A DNA stretch of 64,000 nucleotides from positions 18,113,368 through 18,177,367 of the forward strand of contig CM040453.1 of the NCBI GenBank assembly GCA_022749755.1, written 5' to 3'. The stretch is from Azadirachta indica (Eukaryota; Streptophyta; Magnoliopsida; Sapindales; Meliaceae). Within the stretch, counting starts at the first letter, position 1. Every line of letters begins with the position of its first letter. The notes beneath the pieces are model-generated. The model saw nothing but the letters and a program-made list of their open reading frames with translations, did not search any database and was not told where the DNA came from. Both the position numbers and the translations under genes were made by a program. Shown one piece after another: positions 13,310-26,527 of this stretch.

Positions 13310-15290
13310 TGTTTTGAATGAAAATAGAACCTTTCAACTTGTTTCTTATTCCGCACTCTTTTTCCTTTGACCTTCCCACAAGATCTCTTGTTATGACCCC
13401 ACTCATTACAAGATGTGCACCTTATCAAATAACTCATATTCAATTTTTTCTTCTTACAAACTTCCCTCTTTTTAACCTTCTTAGGTCTCTCAATAAATTT
13501 CTTTGCATTAGGTGGTTCAAGCTAATTACTCAATATTCATGGTCTAACCTCTATCAAAATATGAGTGATATGATGTTTATAAGTCCTCATGTGTGTATCC
13601 TTTATGAGGTAATAATGTACATAATTCTTGACTTTACCCTGAACTATCAATGCATTTTATTGCATGCACACATGGTAAACTTGACACTTGCCAATTCCCA
13701 CAATCACGCTATTCTAATGCCTAATTAATTGTGTAACTATTTTTGTTATTAATTAGCACCTTGTACAAATCATAACTTGTAAATACCATATTTATGCTTT
13801 TAATTAACTCTCTAATCCTTATAATTCTTTTATTCACCATAGGTAGGAGAATATCACCCCACTTCTTTGCTTACTTATACTTGTAACACATATAAAAAGT
13901 CAGAAATTTAATTAAAAAACTTCCCAAAGAGAACTAAACAATGACACTATCATAAATCAATTTCGTTATTTTCCTTATTTCTCTATACATTGTCAACATT
14001 GGCAAACCCCTGAACTGATTAATCCAGCTATTAAAATTCTTTGTCATATTGTTGGTCATATGAGCTAACTCAATTCTATGCCCAAACTGATGCTTACAGT
14101 AGATACTAAGAGGAATTTTGATAAACCAAACATATACTTCTTTAATGATTAGCTAATTTCTTTCATTATGATTGTGTTATAAAAATCAACTCCACTACCA
14201 CTCTTGAATATAGCCTAAACAAATTTTTTTAAGGTTGCTCGAGGGAAATTCTGCCTAAAATTAACATATAAATGTCCACAATAAAATCTTTTTTTTTTGG
14301 CATAAGGAAAAACTTACTTCAGTGCTTCAAACGCTTTTTTCTACCTGTCACTCATAAAGCTTAGGCCTGTACCACTATTTATTCTTACTTATTTATACAA
14401 TTTTCTAAAAAATAGTCCAATAAATATTTGTTTTCAATTTTCCATTACACAAATGGCCAAAAGATAGACACTATAATTGACATCCACAAAAACAACCAGT
14501 AACATTACTTTATGTTGGTTCTTTGAGGTAACATCCATCAAAACCAATGAATGACCTGCCTCCTATCCTACAACCCTTCATCTAAGGATTAAAAAATCTC
14601 TTGAAAGTAGGGTTCTTATCTTCGAGTGTTCATGTAGTTTAAAGATCAACTATAGATCCAGGATTTGTTTCTCTCACAATTGCTACATATCTCTCCAATT
14701 TGCTATAAGAAACTTTACGATCAGCCTCTAAAAGATATAATGTTTTACTTCTAGCTCTGTACAATCTCTTTTCCACTTACTATCAACTTATGATTCTTTA
14801 GCAACTCAACAGCAGTTATCTTAATATCAATGTTAGACATTGCCTTAAACAAGTGTTAAAATTGTATTGCGATCTATGCAGAAATTGCCTCATAGTTGTC
14901 CATTAGCCTCCTACAACTATGGATGAGGTTGTATGTCTTGATTAAGAAGTAAAACTTATCATATATTGGACTACCATGCACTCTCCATTCGTAATCATTT
15001 AATACATACTTACAGGTTACCTATTTTTCTTGTTCTTGACCCTCTTCAATCTAAAGCCATGCTTAATAGAAGAAACCTTCAAAACCTTCATAAAGTTATA
15101 AACAATATAGAATGTATGACTTACTTTCAACTTAATGTTCGCATTTGCATCCATACAATGCTCAAAACCTCTACTACTTCTAACCATAATAGCATCATCA
15201 TCAATATACTTTTATTCTGAGACATCGTTGTGATTCCCAGACTCATAATCATCTATTTTATGTTGTCTATCATCATTTTCTTGAATGAGC
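13310..15290 (-). pseudogene. MuDR-like (MULE) transposase, heavily decayed
   Basis: Conceptual translation of the minus strand, with several frame changes and stops, gives the MULE domains in the right order. First is an N-terminal MuDR-type segment (about 15,060-14,890), including YEWRVHGSP and FYFLIKTYNLIHSC. The start of the DDE transposase follows, FDGCYLKEP (about 14,520-14,550), then FYCGHLYVNFRQNFPRAT (about 14,240-14,310) and FNSWINQFRGLPMLTMYREI (about 13,970-14,040). A SWIM zinc finger, CDCGNWQVSS then PCVHAIKCI (about 13,650-13,705), comes next, and last a CX2CX4HX4C knuckle, CTSCNEWGHNKRSC (about 13,390-13,435). MULE transposases cut and paste the element and usually leave 9-bp target duplications. 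This copy is clearly dead. I could not define its terminal inverted repeats. Confidence 0.8.
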
Positions 15291-17329
15291 AGCTCATCTT
15301 CAAATTTAACTCATACGGGTCCTTATAAGCTAGTAAAAAAGTTAATTCTTCAAGTTATGCAATATGTGATACATCTCAACTAAAAGTAGTCTATACTATT
15401 TCTAGTTTTGCTCATGTTATTTTAACTTGGATAGCATACTTCTACTGCTACATTTCAATAAATGTTATGCCTTTTGCTATATACTCTAGCAATGCCTTAA
15501 GAGAGGCAGTTGCTTGCAAAGTCTACTATCAATTGATTTCAGCTTGCTCATTGTATTTGCATAAATAGGTATAAATAAATCATCATCTTCACTTTAGTTA
15601 ACATAATATAAAACAAAAAAGTTGTAAATTATTGAGTCTATTGGAGTACCTTAACTTTTCTTAGAGATGCTGAATAAGAATAATTATATATAAGTACATG
15701 AATGTGTATTCTTTTAAATTGAGCTTAGTGAAGGTAGCAAGTAGCTGATCATTCGAGGTCAATATAACTCTTTCCCAAGACTATGGATACTCTACCTCAA
15801 ATGTTATGCACTCCTATAGGCAAATGTTTTTATTACTACAAACTTGTTAAATGTTATTCCACAATCTACTCAAGGTGTAGCCTTCTAAATAAATACTTCT
15901 GATGTCAATCACCTCACCTCCTATATTGCGCCAAATCTTAAATCTCTTCATTCTACATAGTCAAAAACCATAGTGCATTTAAACAATTAATATAATATGC
16001 ATGTAAAACGTTTTATGAGACCATTATAACTATAACAGTTAGTTTTATAATAATCAGCATTTTAATTATAACCATGATAGTAAGTATAAATTTAATCACA
16101 ACATAGCAACCAACAAAATAAATATCGATAATAGCTACATAAATGTGACATAATATATATAAACCACAAATATCAAATCACATAAACTATCAACTTATCT
16201 AATCAGTTTAGCAAACATAATCTGTTTAGTAAATAAATTTTGCAAACAAATACAAATATGAATGGGATTGTAAATAAATAATAATCCCCAACAACATACA
16301 CAAAATAAAATTAGTAAATATTAAAACGTTCATGTTAAATACTAAATTGAAAATGAGTGAATACACATTCGAGCTAAAAATCATGCAACTAACTTTTTGC
16401 ACAAAATTAACTAGTGCTAAAGTTAGCATGAAAGCAACAAATGTTGAACCAAAAACTATTTAAGAAAACCATAAAACAACAAAATATGCATGTACAGAAT
16501 CAGTAAACCAAAAGCAACATATTCAATAAAATTAAAAGCACAAAAATCAACCAAACTTACAACCGAATCAACAAAATAAAACCCAATAACATAAACCAAA
16601 TTTGGAAATGAAACAACATAAGTAAGACCAATAAAATCACCAAAATTACCAACTCGTTAAACAAAATCAACCGATATTAAACACACGTCATATAAACAAA
16701 AGTAGTCGAATATTGCATGATTGTACAAAAAACCCATATTTATAAATCCAATCATTAACCTAAATCAACGAACACACTAAAATCAGAACAAAATGATCAA
16801 AAACTTGAAGCATTTTAATCTATTCTCAATCTCAAATGAAAGCTATAATGCAGGTGCATCATGTAAACCCAAAGAAGGAAAAAAAATGAGTGTTAAGAAT
16901 ATAGCTCACGCTCATCGATGATCTATTTAGTTGGTTTCAATTGATTTCTTCATTCTCTTCCTCGCTTAATTGAAACCAAATAGAAAGAGGCATAAGTCAT
17001 TTTTCTTGGCGACTTCTTGTTATCAGCTTCACTAATTGGCACAAAATGTTCTTGCTAGTGCTCGAACCACGCATAGTCATAATCTTAGGTTAACCAATGT
17101 CAGCGTTAGCTTATCAAATTTTTGGTTAATTTTGCAAAATCTTAGACACAAATTTTCTAATTTTAGCTTCCTCATCCTCATCTCTCAATTGTTAAATGTT
17201 GGAAACAAATTTACCAATTTTAACTTCCTTACCCTCAGTCACTCAAATTATCAAAGGTTTGAAGTTATATGTTTTGCTTTAGATTTGCCTAGATTTTGTA
17301 AAGAGTAAAGTAGATATGCCTTTTATAAA
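15291..17329. other. AT-rich DNA upstream of the MuDR remnant
   Basis: No gene was recognised on either strand. The ORFs of 67-90 codons at 16,226-16,429 (-) and 17,036-17,308 (+) are low-complexity and without family resemblance. Part of this may be the 5' end of the MuDR-like element. Confidence 0.35.
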
Positions 17330-17600
17330 TTTGTCCTCTAATTCATGGTCAAATAACGGTCAATGCATTCTGTAAGGAAGGTTTATAACTCTTTCCATAT
17401 ACTTCTTATCAAATTGAGATTTTTATAAACTTCAGGAGAGGCATGTGGTCTTTTCCCTTAGAAATATTAATAAACAAAAGACTTTCACAAATACCTTCCT
17501 TAAGGTTTAAGATTATAATACTTTGGAGAAAGAAACACTTATCTCCTATTGACTGTCAATTAACTATCCATTATCATTGAAAAGACTTAATTGACTTTTA
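17330..17600. repeat. Back-to-back MULE-like termini
   Basis: Two terminal-like blocks face each other. 17,340-17,460 ends in GGAGAGGCATGTGGTCTTTT, resembling a right-hand end. 17,480-17,600 begins CACAAATACCTTCCTTAAGG and contains TTGACTGTCAATTAAC, resembling a left-hand end as at 53,775. They may be the neighbouring ends of two decayed elements, or the two inverted ends of one short element. Confidence 0.35.
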
Positions 17601-18109
17601 TTCTTTATTTTTTGAATAAAAATAAAAATTGAAGCTAAAAATTTGTTTATATTTTATTTGGTTTATTGGTTAATGGGGCCCACATATGTTTTAGTTTATT
17701 AAAACTTAAAGTTTGTTTATATTTTGTTTGCCCATGCGCTTGCCATTCTAAATGCTGAGGCAATTTTGTGGTAAATATTACTAATGAAGTGATATTTTTG
17801 TTAGAATAAATCTAATATCTTCATGTGAAAAAATATAACCTAAAAGATGAATTGTTTATCTACTACCATTGCAATTATTTCATAGTCATATATCTTGATA
17901 TCAAAATTTGCAACTTCGATATTACATAGTAAAGATTGAAATTTTCTTTTCTTTGCCCAAAAGAAAAAAAATCATTTTATTACTTATTTCAGAAAAATTA
18001 TTAATGAATTTACATAACGATAATACTATATATATAAGCTCTAATTTCTTTATTCTAGTAAGATTAGGAATTCCATCAGAATCTGGAATGTATCTTGCGA
18101 AATCTTGAC

Positions 18110-18320
18110 TTGCCTTAAATTAGACTTCGACTTCTAGGTTTCCTTTTCTCGTAAGGATTTCTTTCGAGTGATGGCTTTACTAACTAATTAGATTTACTTA
18201 TGTGACGCTCGACCATAATCCTTCCTAAGCTGATTCGAACAACATACGTTGAAACTACTTAAGCATCAAGCCAGTTAGAATGTAGCCTATTCGCTCCATA
18301 GGCCTAAGGTTGCTTTCTTA
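18110..18320 (+). repeat. Dispersed repeat, member 1 of 3
   Basis: The stretch from TTAGACTTCGACTTCTAGG to CATAGGCCTAAGGTTGCTTT resembles 27,030-27,240 in word order: TAAGGAT-TTCTTTC, GACTCAC/ATTTACTTATGTGA, AGCCAGTTAG, CCATTCGCT and GGCCT(A/G)A(A/G)G(T/C)TGC. Its distal part also matches 21,541-21,630. It may be a fragment of an unidentified long-terminal-repeat element. Confidence 0.45.
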
Positions 18321-18649
18321 TACACCAAAAGAGTTTCTCTAAGCTTGCCACATCAGTCAGATTTTTTTAAGTAGACATGGTCTGACCAGCATTCACCTTC
18401 AACCAAACTGAATAGATATATGGGCTTACTGGCCTGTAGCCCATTAACCTTTTAGGCCTCAAGTCATTTTCCCAAATATCAAGTCATCCAGTTTTCAGTA
18501 AAACTAGTCATTTCATTGGAAATTTTATTTAAGAACGATCCACAGACTTGAATCTCGAACTTGAACCTAAGCATCTAATAACAATTTCTTCTCTTAATTG
18601 TAGATAACCAAGGCATTTCCTAGTTTGAGTTCGTTTTCAAGTCTTCTCC

Positions 18650-19620
18650 ATATTTTCTTAATAAAATAAATTATGCTAATCTCGAATAAAGGTCGAAGTA
18701 CGGCCAAGGCTATAACCAAGTCTTTTCAACAATTTTTGAATGAAACAAACTTTATGATTCTTCTAGTTATTATATGGTCTGAACTGAGGTCAGATCTTTT
18801 TTTAACAATTATTTGAGATTATTAATTTTCCAGCATTCGTTGTTCAATTGGAATGAGGTCGAACCTTATTGCATATTTTACTAAGTAAACGAACTCCACT
18901 TGAATTTTGAACTATCGTTATTTGATCTGAACTGCAGTTAGATCTTTTTACATAAATGTGTTGAATAAACGAAATTTTTCAATCTTTCGATCTGAACTAT
19001 GGTCAAATCTTTTTATGAAAATTTCTCGATCTTCAAATTTGAACTATGGTCAGATCTTTTTGTAACAGTCTGCTAAATAAACGGAATTTATTAATCTTCT
19101 AAGCATTGTTATCTGATATGAATTGTAATCAGATCTCCTTATAATAACTTGCTGAATAATCAAAATTTATAAATTTTCTAGTAGATGTTGTCTGATATGA
19201 ATTGTGGTCAGATTTTTTTATGAAAACTCATTAAATAAATAAAATTTAATAATCTTCTAATCATTGTCATCTGATATAAATTGTGGTCATATCTTTTTAT
19301 AACAATTAGATAAGCAAACGGACTTTATTGAATTTTCAATCATCGTTGTTTTGATTTGAACTGTGGTTAAATCTTTTTTACAACAACTTCTTGAATACTA
19401 AGATATTATAATAAGATAATCGTTATGATCTAAATCGTGTTTAGATCTTTTTATCAACGATTCTTTAAGGATACTACTTTCTCAGCATCTCTGTGTTCTA
19501 TGGTCGCTTAATCTGCAATGTGGTCAAATCTTTTTTATAAGAATTCTTAAATGTGTGATATGTATTAATCTTCTGCTTATACTTACTTGATTTAAACTGT
19601 GATCAAATCTTTTTCTTGAA
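18650..19620 (+). repeat. Diverged tandem array, about 75-83 bp units with an inverted-repeat core
   Basis: At least eleven units share a core close to GATCTGAACTGTGGTCAGATC (shown by segments: GATCTGA, a 7-base spacer, TCAGATC) followed by TTTTT and an A-rich, CTTCTAATCATTGTT-like spacer. Core starts lie near 18,773, 18,924, 18,989, 19,036, 19,112, 19,195, 19,272, 19,354, 19,428, 19,505 and 19,588. Spacing is mostly 75-83 bases, shorter at the left. A more diverged unit (AGTACGGCCAAGGC then CCAAGTCTTTT) occurs near 18,690. Each core can fold as a hairpin. Units differ from one another at many positions, so the array is old. Confidence 0.8.
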
Positions 19621-19649
19621 GAGTAAAACATCAACTTATGTAACCTCTT

Positions 19650-21540
19650 TTTCTTTTCTTTTTTAAAGAGAAGTTGGCACCACAAAGGTGCATGGTGTTG
19701 ATTTTTTACTCTTCTTCTTTTAGAAATGGTGAGCCATCATATACAAAAAACTACCAAAAATTGATTAAACGTAAACAAACAAATGATGACATGTATGCTA
19801 AAAAAACTTGTATAATATAAATAAATTAAACATATCATCAATTCACAATATATAGAAAAAGATTATAGGAGAGTATACATTAAACGATAATTGAAACTTA
19901 TTTGGTTCATATAATATTATATCTTATAAATTTATTCAAAACATAGATTTTTTATAATAAAAGGAAATCAATTTCAACTTAACATATACAATTTTTTTCA
20001 ATAGTACTTGTTCTTCTCATAGTTAAATAGAAATAACTAATCATGATCTCTTTTATTATTTCTTTATTCTTACTAGTAATTGATGAATTTTTTTTCTAAA
20101 TTATAAAAATAATTATACAATTATAAATGAAGAACAAAAAACTACGGCGATAATTCAAAATTATTTTATAATGAATTAAGAACCATAGTATCTTCAATTC
20201 AACACGTAAATATAGTATGTTTAGAATAAATCTATAAATAAATTATAAATTTTTGGCTATATACAAGTAATTGAAAATTACTAATCATATAAGAATTATT
20301 TTAATAATCATTAGGATCAAAATATTAAAGATTCAGACAATTTTGCCTTAAAAGATAAGTATTTAAAGTCAAAAAATATAAATAATCAATAGATAAAGGT
20401 ATATAAAATGTAATGCTTCTTATTATTAGTTGGGTGATATTTATATGGAACTCAATTGAAGTTGTTGTCAGAGCCCATTGCTATTTAAGTATTCTAATAA
20501 TATTAATTTATTATTAGTACGAGTGATATTTTAAAGTAGAGTCAACTAATTTTTGTAATTTTTTTCTTTTTTCAGCTCAAGGACTTTTTATTTATATTTT
20601 TTAATATTACTTTTTGGTTTGAAGTGATCAACTTGTCAAATTGTTATTACAATTAATTACATGTCTCACAGAGTAATTTCTCACTAAAAAGATCCTATAA
20701 GTCTAGTTTTATGGAATTTAAGACAATGAAACTCATTAAATCTTAAGCAAGAACTAAAATGTTTAACGTAAACATTATCTTATAAGCATCTTTGTAACAC
20801 AGAGAGACAACTAAATGTGATTATAATTAATTAATATGTTACAATTAATTAATATCCTATCTAGCCATCAAACTAGATAGTTTAAGATTTCAGTCTGACA
20901 TACAGTCAAGTCTATATGAGTATGTCTGCCTATATGTATATAAAAGCAGCTGCATTGAATATCAACGTATGTATATAATAATCTTATATTGTTAATTATA
21001 TTTTAGCTTTGAATTGTAAACATTTAATCAATGCCTTTGTAACTAAGACAGGTGGCATACGTGTATACAATTCATTCCGATGAAGTTGTCACTTTATTTG
21101 CCATAATATATACACATAGTGCTAAGTAATAAATTGATTAATAAATATTAGATTAAATAGGGTTACAATTTTATAAGAAGCATAGTTGCAACGAGTTCCA
21201 TATTTCAAATCGATAACCTGCATTCCCACATTGATAACAGTTCCAATTAAATCGCCAAAATGTACTATCAATCAATGAACTTATCAAATGCCATTCACTC
21301 GTAAAAGCAATTTTGCAAACCAATATATGAAGTAGGACCCAGCTTATTAGATAATTACTTGAGTTCCTAAAATTGTAAAATTCAAAACCATAAAACAGTA
21401 GTTATAAAATAATTATATGCAACATATTGGGCAAGAGTTTAGATAAGACAGTTACATTACATCCCAAATATCTATGCACATTTCAACATCAAATTAACTG
21501 CGGTTATATATTTATACCCATTCATTATTTTACAATTCGA
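19650..21540. other. AT-rich spacer, no gene seen
   Basis: Nothing recognisable lies here on either strand: no long ORF and no transposon domain. The distal end abuts the first copy of the segmental duplication. Confidence 0.4.
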
Positions 21541-22249
21541 ATAGGATGTATCAGAATTGCCTAAGCATAGACTAATTAGCACGAAGCTCATTCACTCCAT
21601 GGGCCTGAGGCTGCTTTCCCAAGCAATATACATTTTCAATGATATAAAAATATATATATTTGCAACATTAAACTAACAATAATTTGAAAAAAAAAAGTGT
21701 TATAATAATAATAATAATTTTCATAAATTAATTTTTGATCATATATAGATATTAAAAAAAAATTATGCATAGTATTATCATATTTATCGAGTGTATATAT
21801 GTTAATTATACATATCTAACATAAAATTAATGTTTACCTTTACGGATGAGGGTCGGTTTGAGTGAACCTCAACTTTTTCTTTTTCCATCGATTTGGACAA
21901 GAGGGGACATGAATGTCCACAGCCTTTTTTTTTTTCGTCAAATAAAATAAAAAATATTTTTATATATGCTTTTTTTAAAAAATATTAAATCTTTATTAAA
22001 ATTAAATCTTAACAATGAATTGAAAAAATAAAAGTTATTTATAATAATTATAATATGTATTACAAAAACCTAAAATAAAAATATCATATTCTTAAAGATT
22101 TAGATGTCTCGTAATAAATATATTAGTATGGACAAAATTCTCAAATAGAAATATCATGATATTACAAATCAGAAATTTAAAAAAAAAGCGTTCATTTTTC
22201 AAAGTAAAGCGGTTGTCAATAATTGCGGTTTCCAATTTTTTAAAACGCA

Positions 22250-22456
22250 ATGATGATCATAGGATTCAACTTTCTCAAATATGATCACATGGACATCATC
22301 CTAGCTGTAATAATTTTGCTCCCGTTGAATTATCCCTACACCTTTTGCTTTTTCAACTTTGAATATGGTCTTCTTCTTCTGTCATTCTCAGCAACAACCC
22401 CCAATCATAGCTATGTTTTGTTCCAAAAGGAAAGAGAAGGGAAAACACTAAAATAG
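22250..22456 (+). other. Small ORF (68 codons) shared by both duplication copies
   Basis: The ORF begins MMIIGFNFLKYDHMDIILAV and contains a hydrophobic stretch (about residues 15-30). The same frame is open in copy 2 at 27,797-28,033 (78 codons) with only a few amino-acid changes before the C-terminus diverges. I do not recognise a family. Being open in both copies may simply reflect low divergence, so there is no strong reason to call it a gene. Confidence 0.2.
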
Positions 22457-24505
22457 CTCGGATATTTTACTCGAGGGAAATATTAGGAATAATGATAAAT
22501 CACCAGCAATATTTTAAAAAATTCCAAGTTAAATACGCAAAATAACTAATAATACAATATTGCTATATAATAAAAATAAAATAACAATATTATAAATATA
22601 AATATAGATTTACATATAAATATATATATAGCTTAAAAAATATAAATATACATATAAATATACAAATATAAATATAAATAAAATTAGAAACATGAAATAT
22701 AAATATAAATATTAATTAATTAATTTTATTTTTCTTTTTATTAAATGAATTATCAAATCATATCATAATTTGTCTTCCATATAAATTAAATATCTACTTT
22801 TCCATTAAAAAGTAAGTTTTTTTCATCAAAAAATTGATAACAAAGAGATTTTGATATTTTCTGAATTATTAAAGAGATAATTGTTACTCTTAAAATTTAA
22901 CTGAGGTAAGTTATTGTCGTTTGTTCTTTTAAAAGTAAAAAAAAAAAATAATATAATATTTGAAAATAAAAAATTAAGAATAATAGTTTGGTTGAATATA
23001 TTTCTTAGAATAATTTTATATGAAAATTTTAGTATATTATACTCCAAAAGGAAAGAAAAGGAAAAACACTAAAATAGCTCAAATATTATACTCGTTGGAA
23101 ATATTAGCAATAATAATAAATCACCACCAATGTTTTCAAAAATTTTCAGATAAATACCTAAAATATTGGTTATTGTTGAAAATTCTCGACTAAATAATAA
23201 CTTGCCAAAGTTAATTTAAAATGAATTTCGATATTAAATGTGAGAACCTACCTTTAATAGGCCAAGTAAAATTGAGACTAGTGTTGTTGCATTAGAGGCT
23301 GCAGAGAATCCTGCACTCTTATTAGATGACACTAGGTTAGGATGGACTGCATCTGTTCTCTCAAGCCCCCAGAAAAGAGGATTATTCTAATTACCTTATT
23401 AGTGCCATAAGCATAAACAGCAACATACCTGTAGGATTGGCGCAGCATAGTACAGTAAACTTGGTTGCCTAGTGATCTGCCACAAAAGGTTGATGACTTA
23501 TAAAATTAGTGTTGCTGTACAAATACCTAACACGATAATATGATGTAAATAATTGAGGTTAACTTATTAATTATGAAAAAAGTATACCTTATTTTATTAT
23601 TTTATTGAATTTTAGATATTAAAATAAAATATTTTAACAAATCAAATGCTTGCAGAAGTCAAGATAATTTTTTCTTAAAAGTCAAAATATTTAACATATC
23701 CCAAAAATTTGTTATTATTGAGTTTTTTCCCCATACTTAGAGAATATAGAGGAATATTTCACTGATTTTATAATTAATTAATTATTTAATGTTAAGCCCA
23801 TCCATCACTTTCGTATTCACCCTATTCACCCTCAATATTATCTATAAAAATTATACTCTTTATTTAATTTTTTAAGGAAAAAAAAAAAGAAAAAAATTTA
23901 GTCTATCCCCTAAGTACTCTCCAAGCAATTTTGTAAAAGCTACCTAAACATAGTGGAAAATGAGTCGACGTCTTGTCATCAATTTAATGAGAATTAAGAC
24001 TGACTTGCCAATTGATTTGAAAATCTAATATTACAGTTTTGTCCAATGTCGGTGGAGGTGGGGAAGGAGGACAAAGGGGCCAGGGCGATGACAAACCCAA
24101 CAACTCCAAATCTTAAAAAAAGGTTTCTTGTTAGGTTGAGGTAGTCGGTTTTTTTATTTTTATTCGAAATACGAATAAACAAAAATATTATTTGAATGTG
24201 AACACAATTAAAATGTTTTTTTTTTTTTCCAATTTTAAATGTTTTTAATATAAATATTAAATTATTTATTTAAAATTAATATATTAAATTTTTAACGTAT
24301 ATAAATAATGAATAATAAATTAAATATATTGTTAAATAAAATATTTAATTAATTATTTATGTTTAAATTAAAATTTTTAATTTAATTATATTAAAATATT
24401 TTTAATAAACCCAAAGTGGAACTTCTTCTTTCTCAGTGGAATCATCATGCGCTGGAAAGGAATTAATGGAGAATTAAAAACAAAAAGATAAATATAAATA
24501 TGGAA

Positions 24506-24865
24506 TTAAACAATAAAATTAAAATTTAAAACCAAATCCAAATGCTGATCTAATAGGATGGTGAGCGTTGAGCCTGTCAGTGGCTGAATTGCAGACAGAA
24601 GGAAGCTTAAGAGCTCTGCCAAAATTGATGCAGACGCGTAGACTATTTTCGTTGAACAATCATTGGACGGCAATGATGCCTTGTGGCTATCGGTCCTAGG
24701 GCCGCCAATAGCACTGAATATAGGGCCTTGCCGAAAACTGCAATGTAAAACATCATTAAAAGAAAGGCTACGAGATTGTAGTAGCCAAAGATTACGTGGA
24801 AAGGTTTTGTAAAGGAAGAGAAATTGTTTTGCCTTTAAAAAAAATATCTTTCTTGTGTAATTCAC
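24506..24865 (-). other. Unrecognised 119-codon ORF, broken in copy 2
   Basis: The minus-strand frame holds RQGPIFSAIGGPRTDSHKAS and further on a leucine-rich stretch, SILAELLSFLLSAIQPLTG. An acceptor-like TTTTACATTGCAG precedes the segment (minus strand), so it could be an old exon. The equivalent region of copy 2 (45,640-45,960) has substitutions and no intact frame of this length. No family was recognised. Confidence 0.2.
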
Positions 24866-25393
24866 ACTATCATTTTTAGCAGTAATTTGTCGTTAACAGA
24901 GGTGCTGTTGATGAGTTTTCAACAATTCAAATTATTTATAAAAATTATCAATAAATCTAACGATGAAGTTAAAAATAATTATTTTTAAATTTTTTTTAAT
25001 GTTAATGAGTAACACCTTACAAAAAGTCGTGCACTATCAACAAATTTGCAAAAAAGTTTTCCATGATCTATATCGTATTTCGAAAACAAAGTGAAAGTGG
25101 AAGTAATAGAAGTGAAGTATGTTCTTAATTCTTAAAGCATAGATTGGTAATACATTATTCAAATAATATAAATAGATAAGTGATACGATAAATTTTAAGT
25201 GACCGATATCAATATCCGTGGTTAGGGGCTCTTCTCATAAGTTCCTAGAGTCTCTCTCTCTAGCAACTAGTAGAAGTAGGTGAATGTCCTCAAATAGAGA
25301 TTACACTCATTATAGTGTAGATTTAATGCTCATTCTCACTTTATCCAACTCACTTATAGTCTTGTCATCTTACCCTTAAAACTCATGGAGTCA

Positions 25394-26527
25394 AAAGAGT
25401 TAGTCAAGCTATGCTGATCATTATCTCTCATGGAAGATGAGGAGAAGCCCATCGTTTTAGATAGAAGTATTACAAGGATTGGAGAAAAGCAGTTAATCAG
25501 TTATTTAGTAGTTAAAGCTGAAAGCTTGGGAGAGAAACGTTTTATATTTTAGTTTAATTATAAAATTGAACAAAGAAGAATATTATTGAACGGGCCATGG
25601 CACTTTGACAAATCTTTGATTATTCTCGTTAAACCAAAAAGGGTTGGTGATGTGACTTAGATAAATTTTACAAGTGCATTTTTTTGGATACAAATTCGCA
25701 ATATCCTAATTTTATATATGAATTAAGAAACTAGGCTGTTTTTGGGGAGTTTACTTAGAAAAATGGAAGATGTAGATTCTAGAGAAACTAGGAATTGCTT
25801 AGGAAAATTCCTAAGAATATGGGTGAATATAGACATAACCAAACCATTAAGAAGAGTGCTACGAGTTAACCTTAACACAGAAGAGGGGACCTATATGACC
25901 ATGCCTCTACTTTATGAAAAACTTTCGGATTTTTGTTTTGCTTATGGTCATATTGGTCATCTATACAGAGATTGTATAGAGATAACTCAAGAGAAACTGG
26001 CCACAACTAGCGTTCAAAGCTTTAGCTATGGTCCTTAGCTCAAAGCTTCTTCAATGGCGTGGAAGAACAAGTCAGAGAAACCTGGTGAAAGAAGCGGTGC
26101 AAACCATGGAGATATCGGGTCGAATTCAAGATCCATGGATCACAACCCATATGATGTCAGAATGCATAGTCAGGTGGCTAATAAATGCAAATTCAACACA
26201 AATGCTTTTCCCTAGAACAAGAGAAGTATACGCCATAATCATTTGATAACAGGATCTAGAAATATCAATCCCTTGGTAGATAAAAAATATTCTCTACCCA
26301 CTTGTGCTATAGCCTCTGGACTAACAGAAAATGAACTACATCTTACAAGCATAACTACCTCTATGGACATTGAACAAAATGGGCCTGGCCCACCAATTTG
26401 TTCTGGATTCAAAGAAACGAATAGTACTATCTTAATCTACAGTTCAGCTAATTTATCATATAATAAATTAGAGACACTAAACAAAAATGAATTGAAATTT
26501 ATTAAATCCAAAACATTGTTCAAATAA
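25394..26527 (+). pseudogene. LINE ORF1-like DUF4283/zinc-knuckle remnant (copy 1)
   Basis: Read through several frame changes, the plus strand gives the usual order of plant LINE-associated DUF4283 proteins. It has an N-terminal part with KIEQRRILLNGPWHFDKSLI (family pattern: a KRVL-GGPWSFD-like motif), then FFWIQIRNIP, then KFLRIWVNIDITKPLRRVLR, then YEKLSDFCFAYGHIGHLYRD. The knuckle should be CX2CX4HX4C; here the second Cys is Tyr, so zinc binding is probably lost. The longest open piece is 25,742-26,038. ORF1 proteins bind LINE RNA; no endonuclease or reverse transcriptase follows, so this is an isolated, dead ORF1 fragment. An A-rich, GAATCCACAACACAAAGC-containing tail follows. Confidence 0.7.

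Noticed and set aside
13318..13728. 136-codon ORF on the plus strand
   Set aside because: It is antisense to the SWIM and zinc-knuckle part of the decayed MuDR transposase, so it is a shadow frame.
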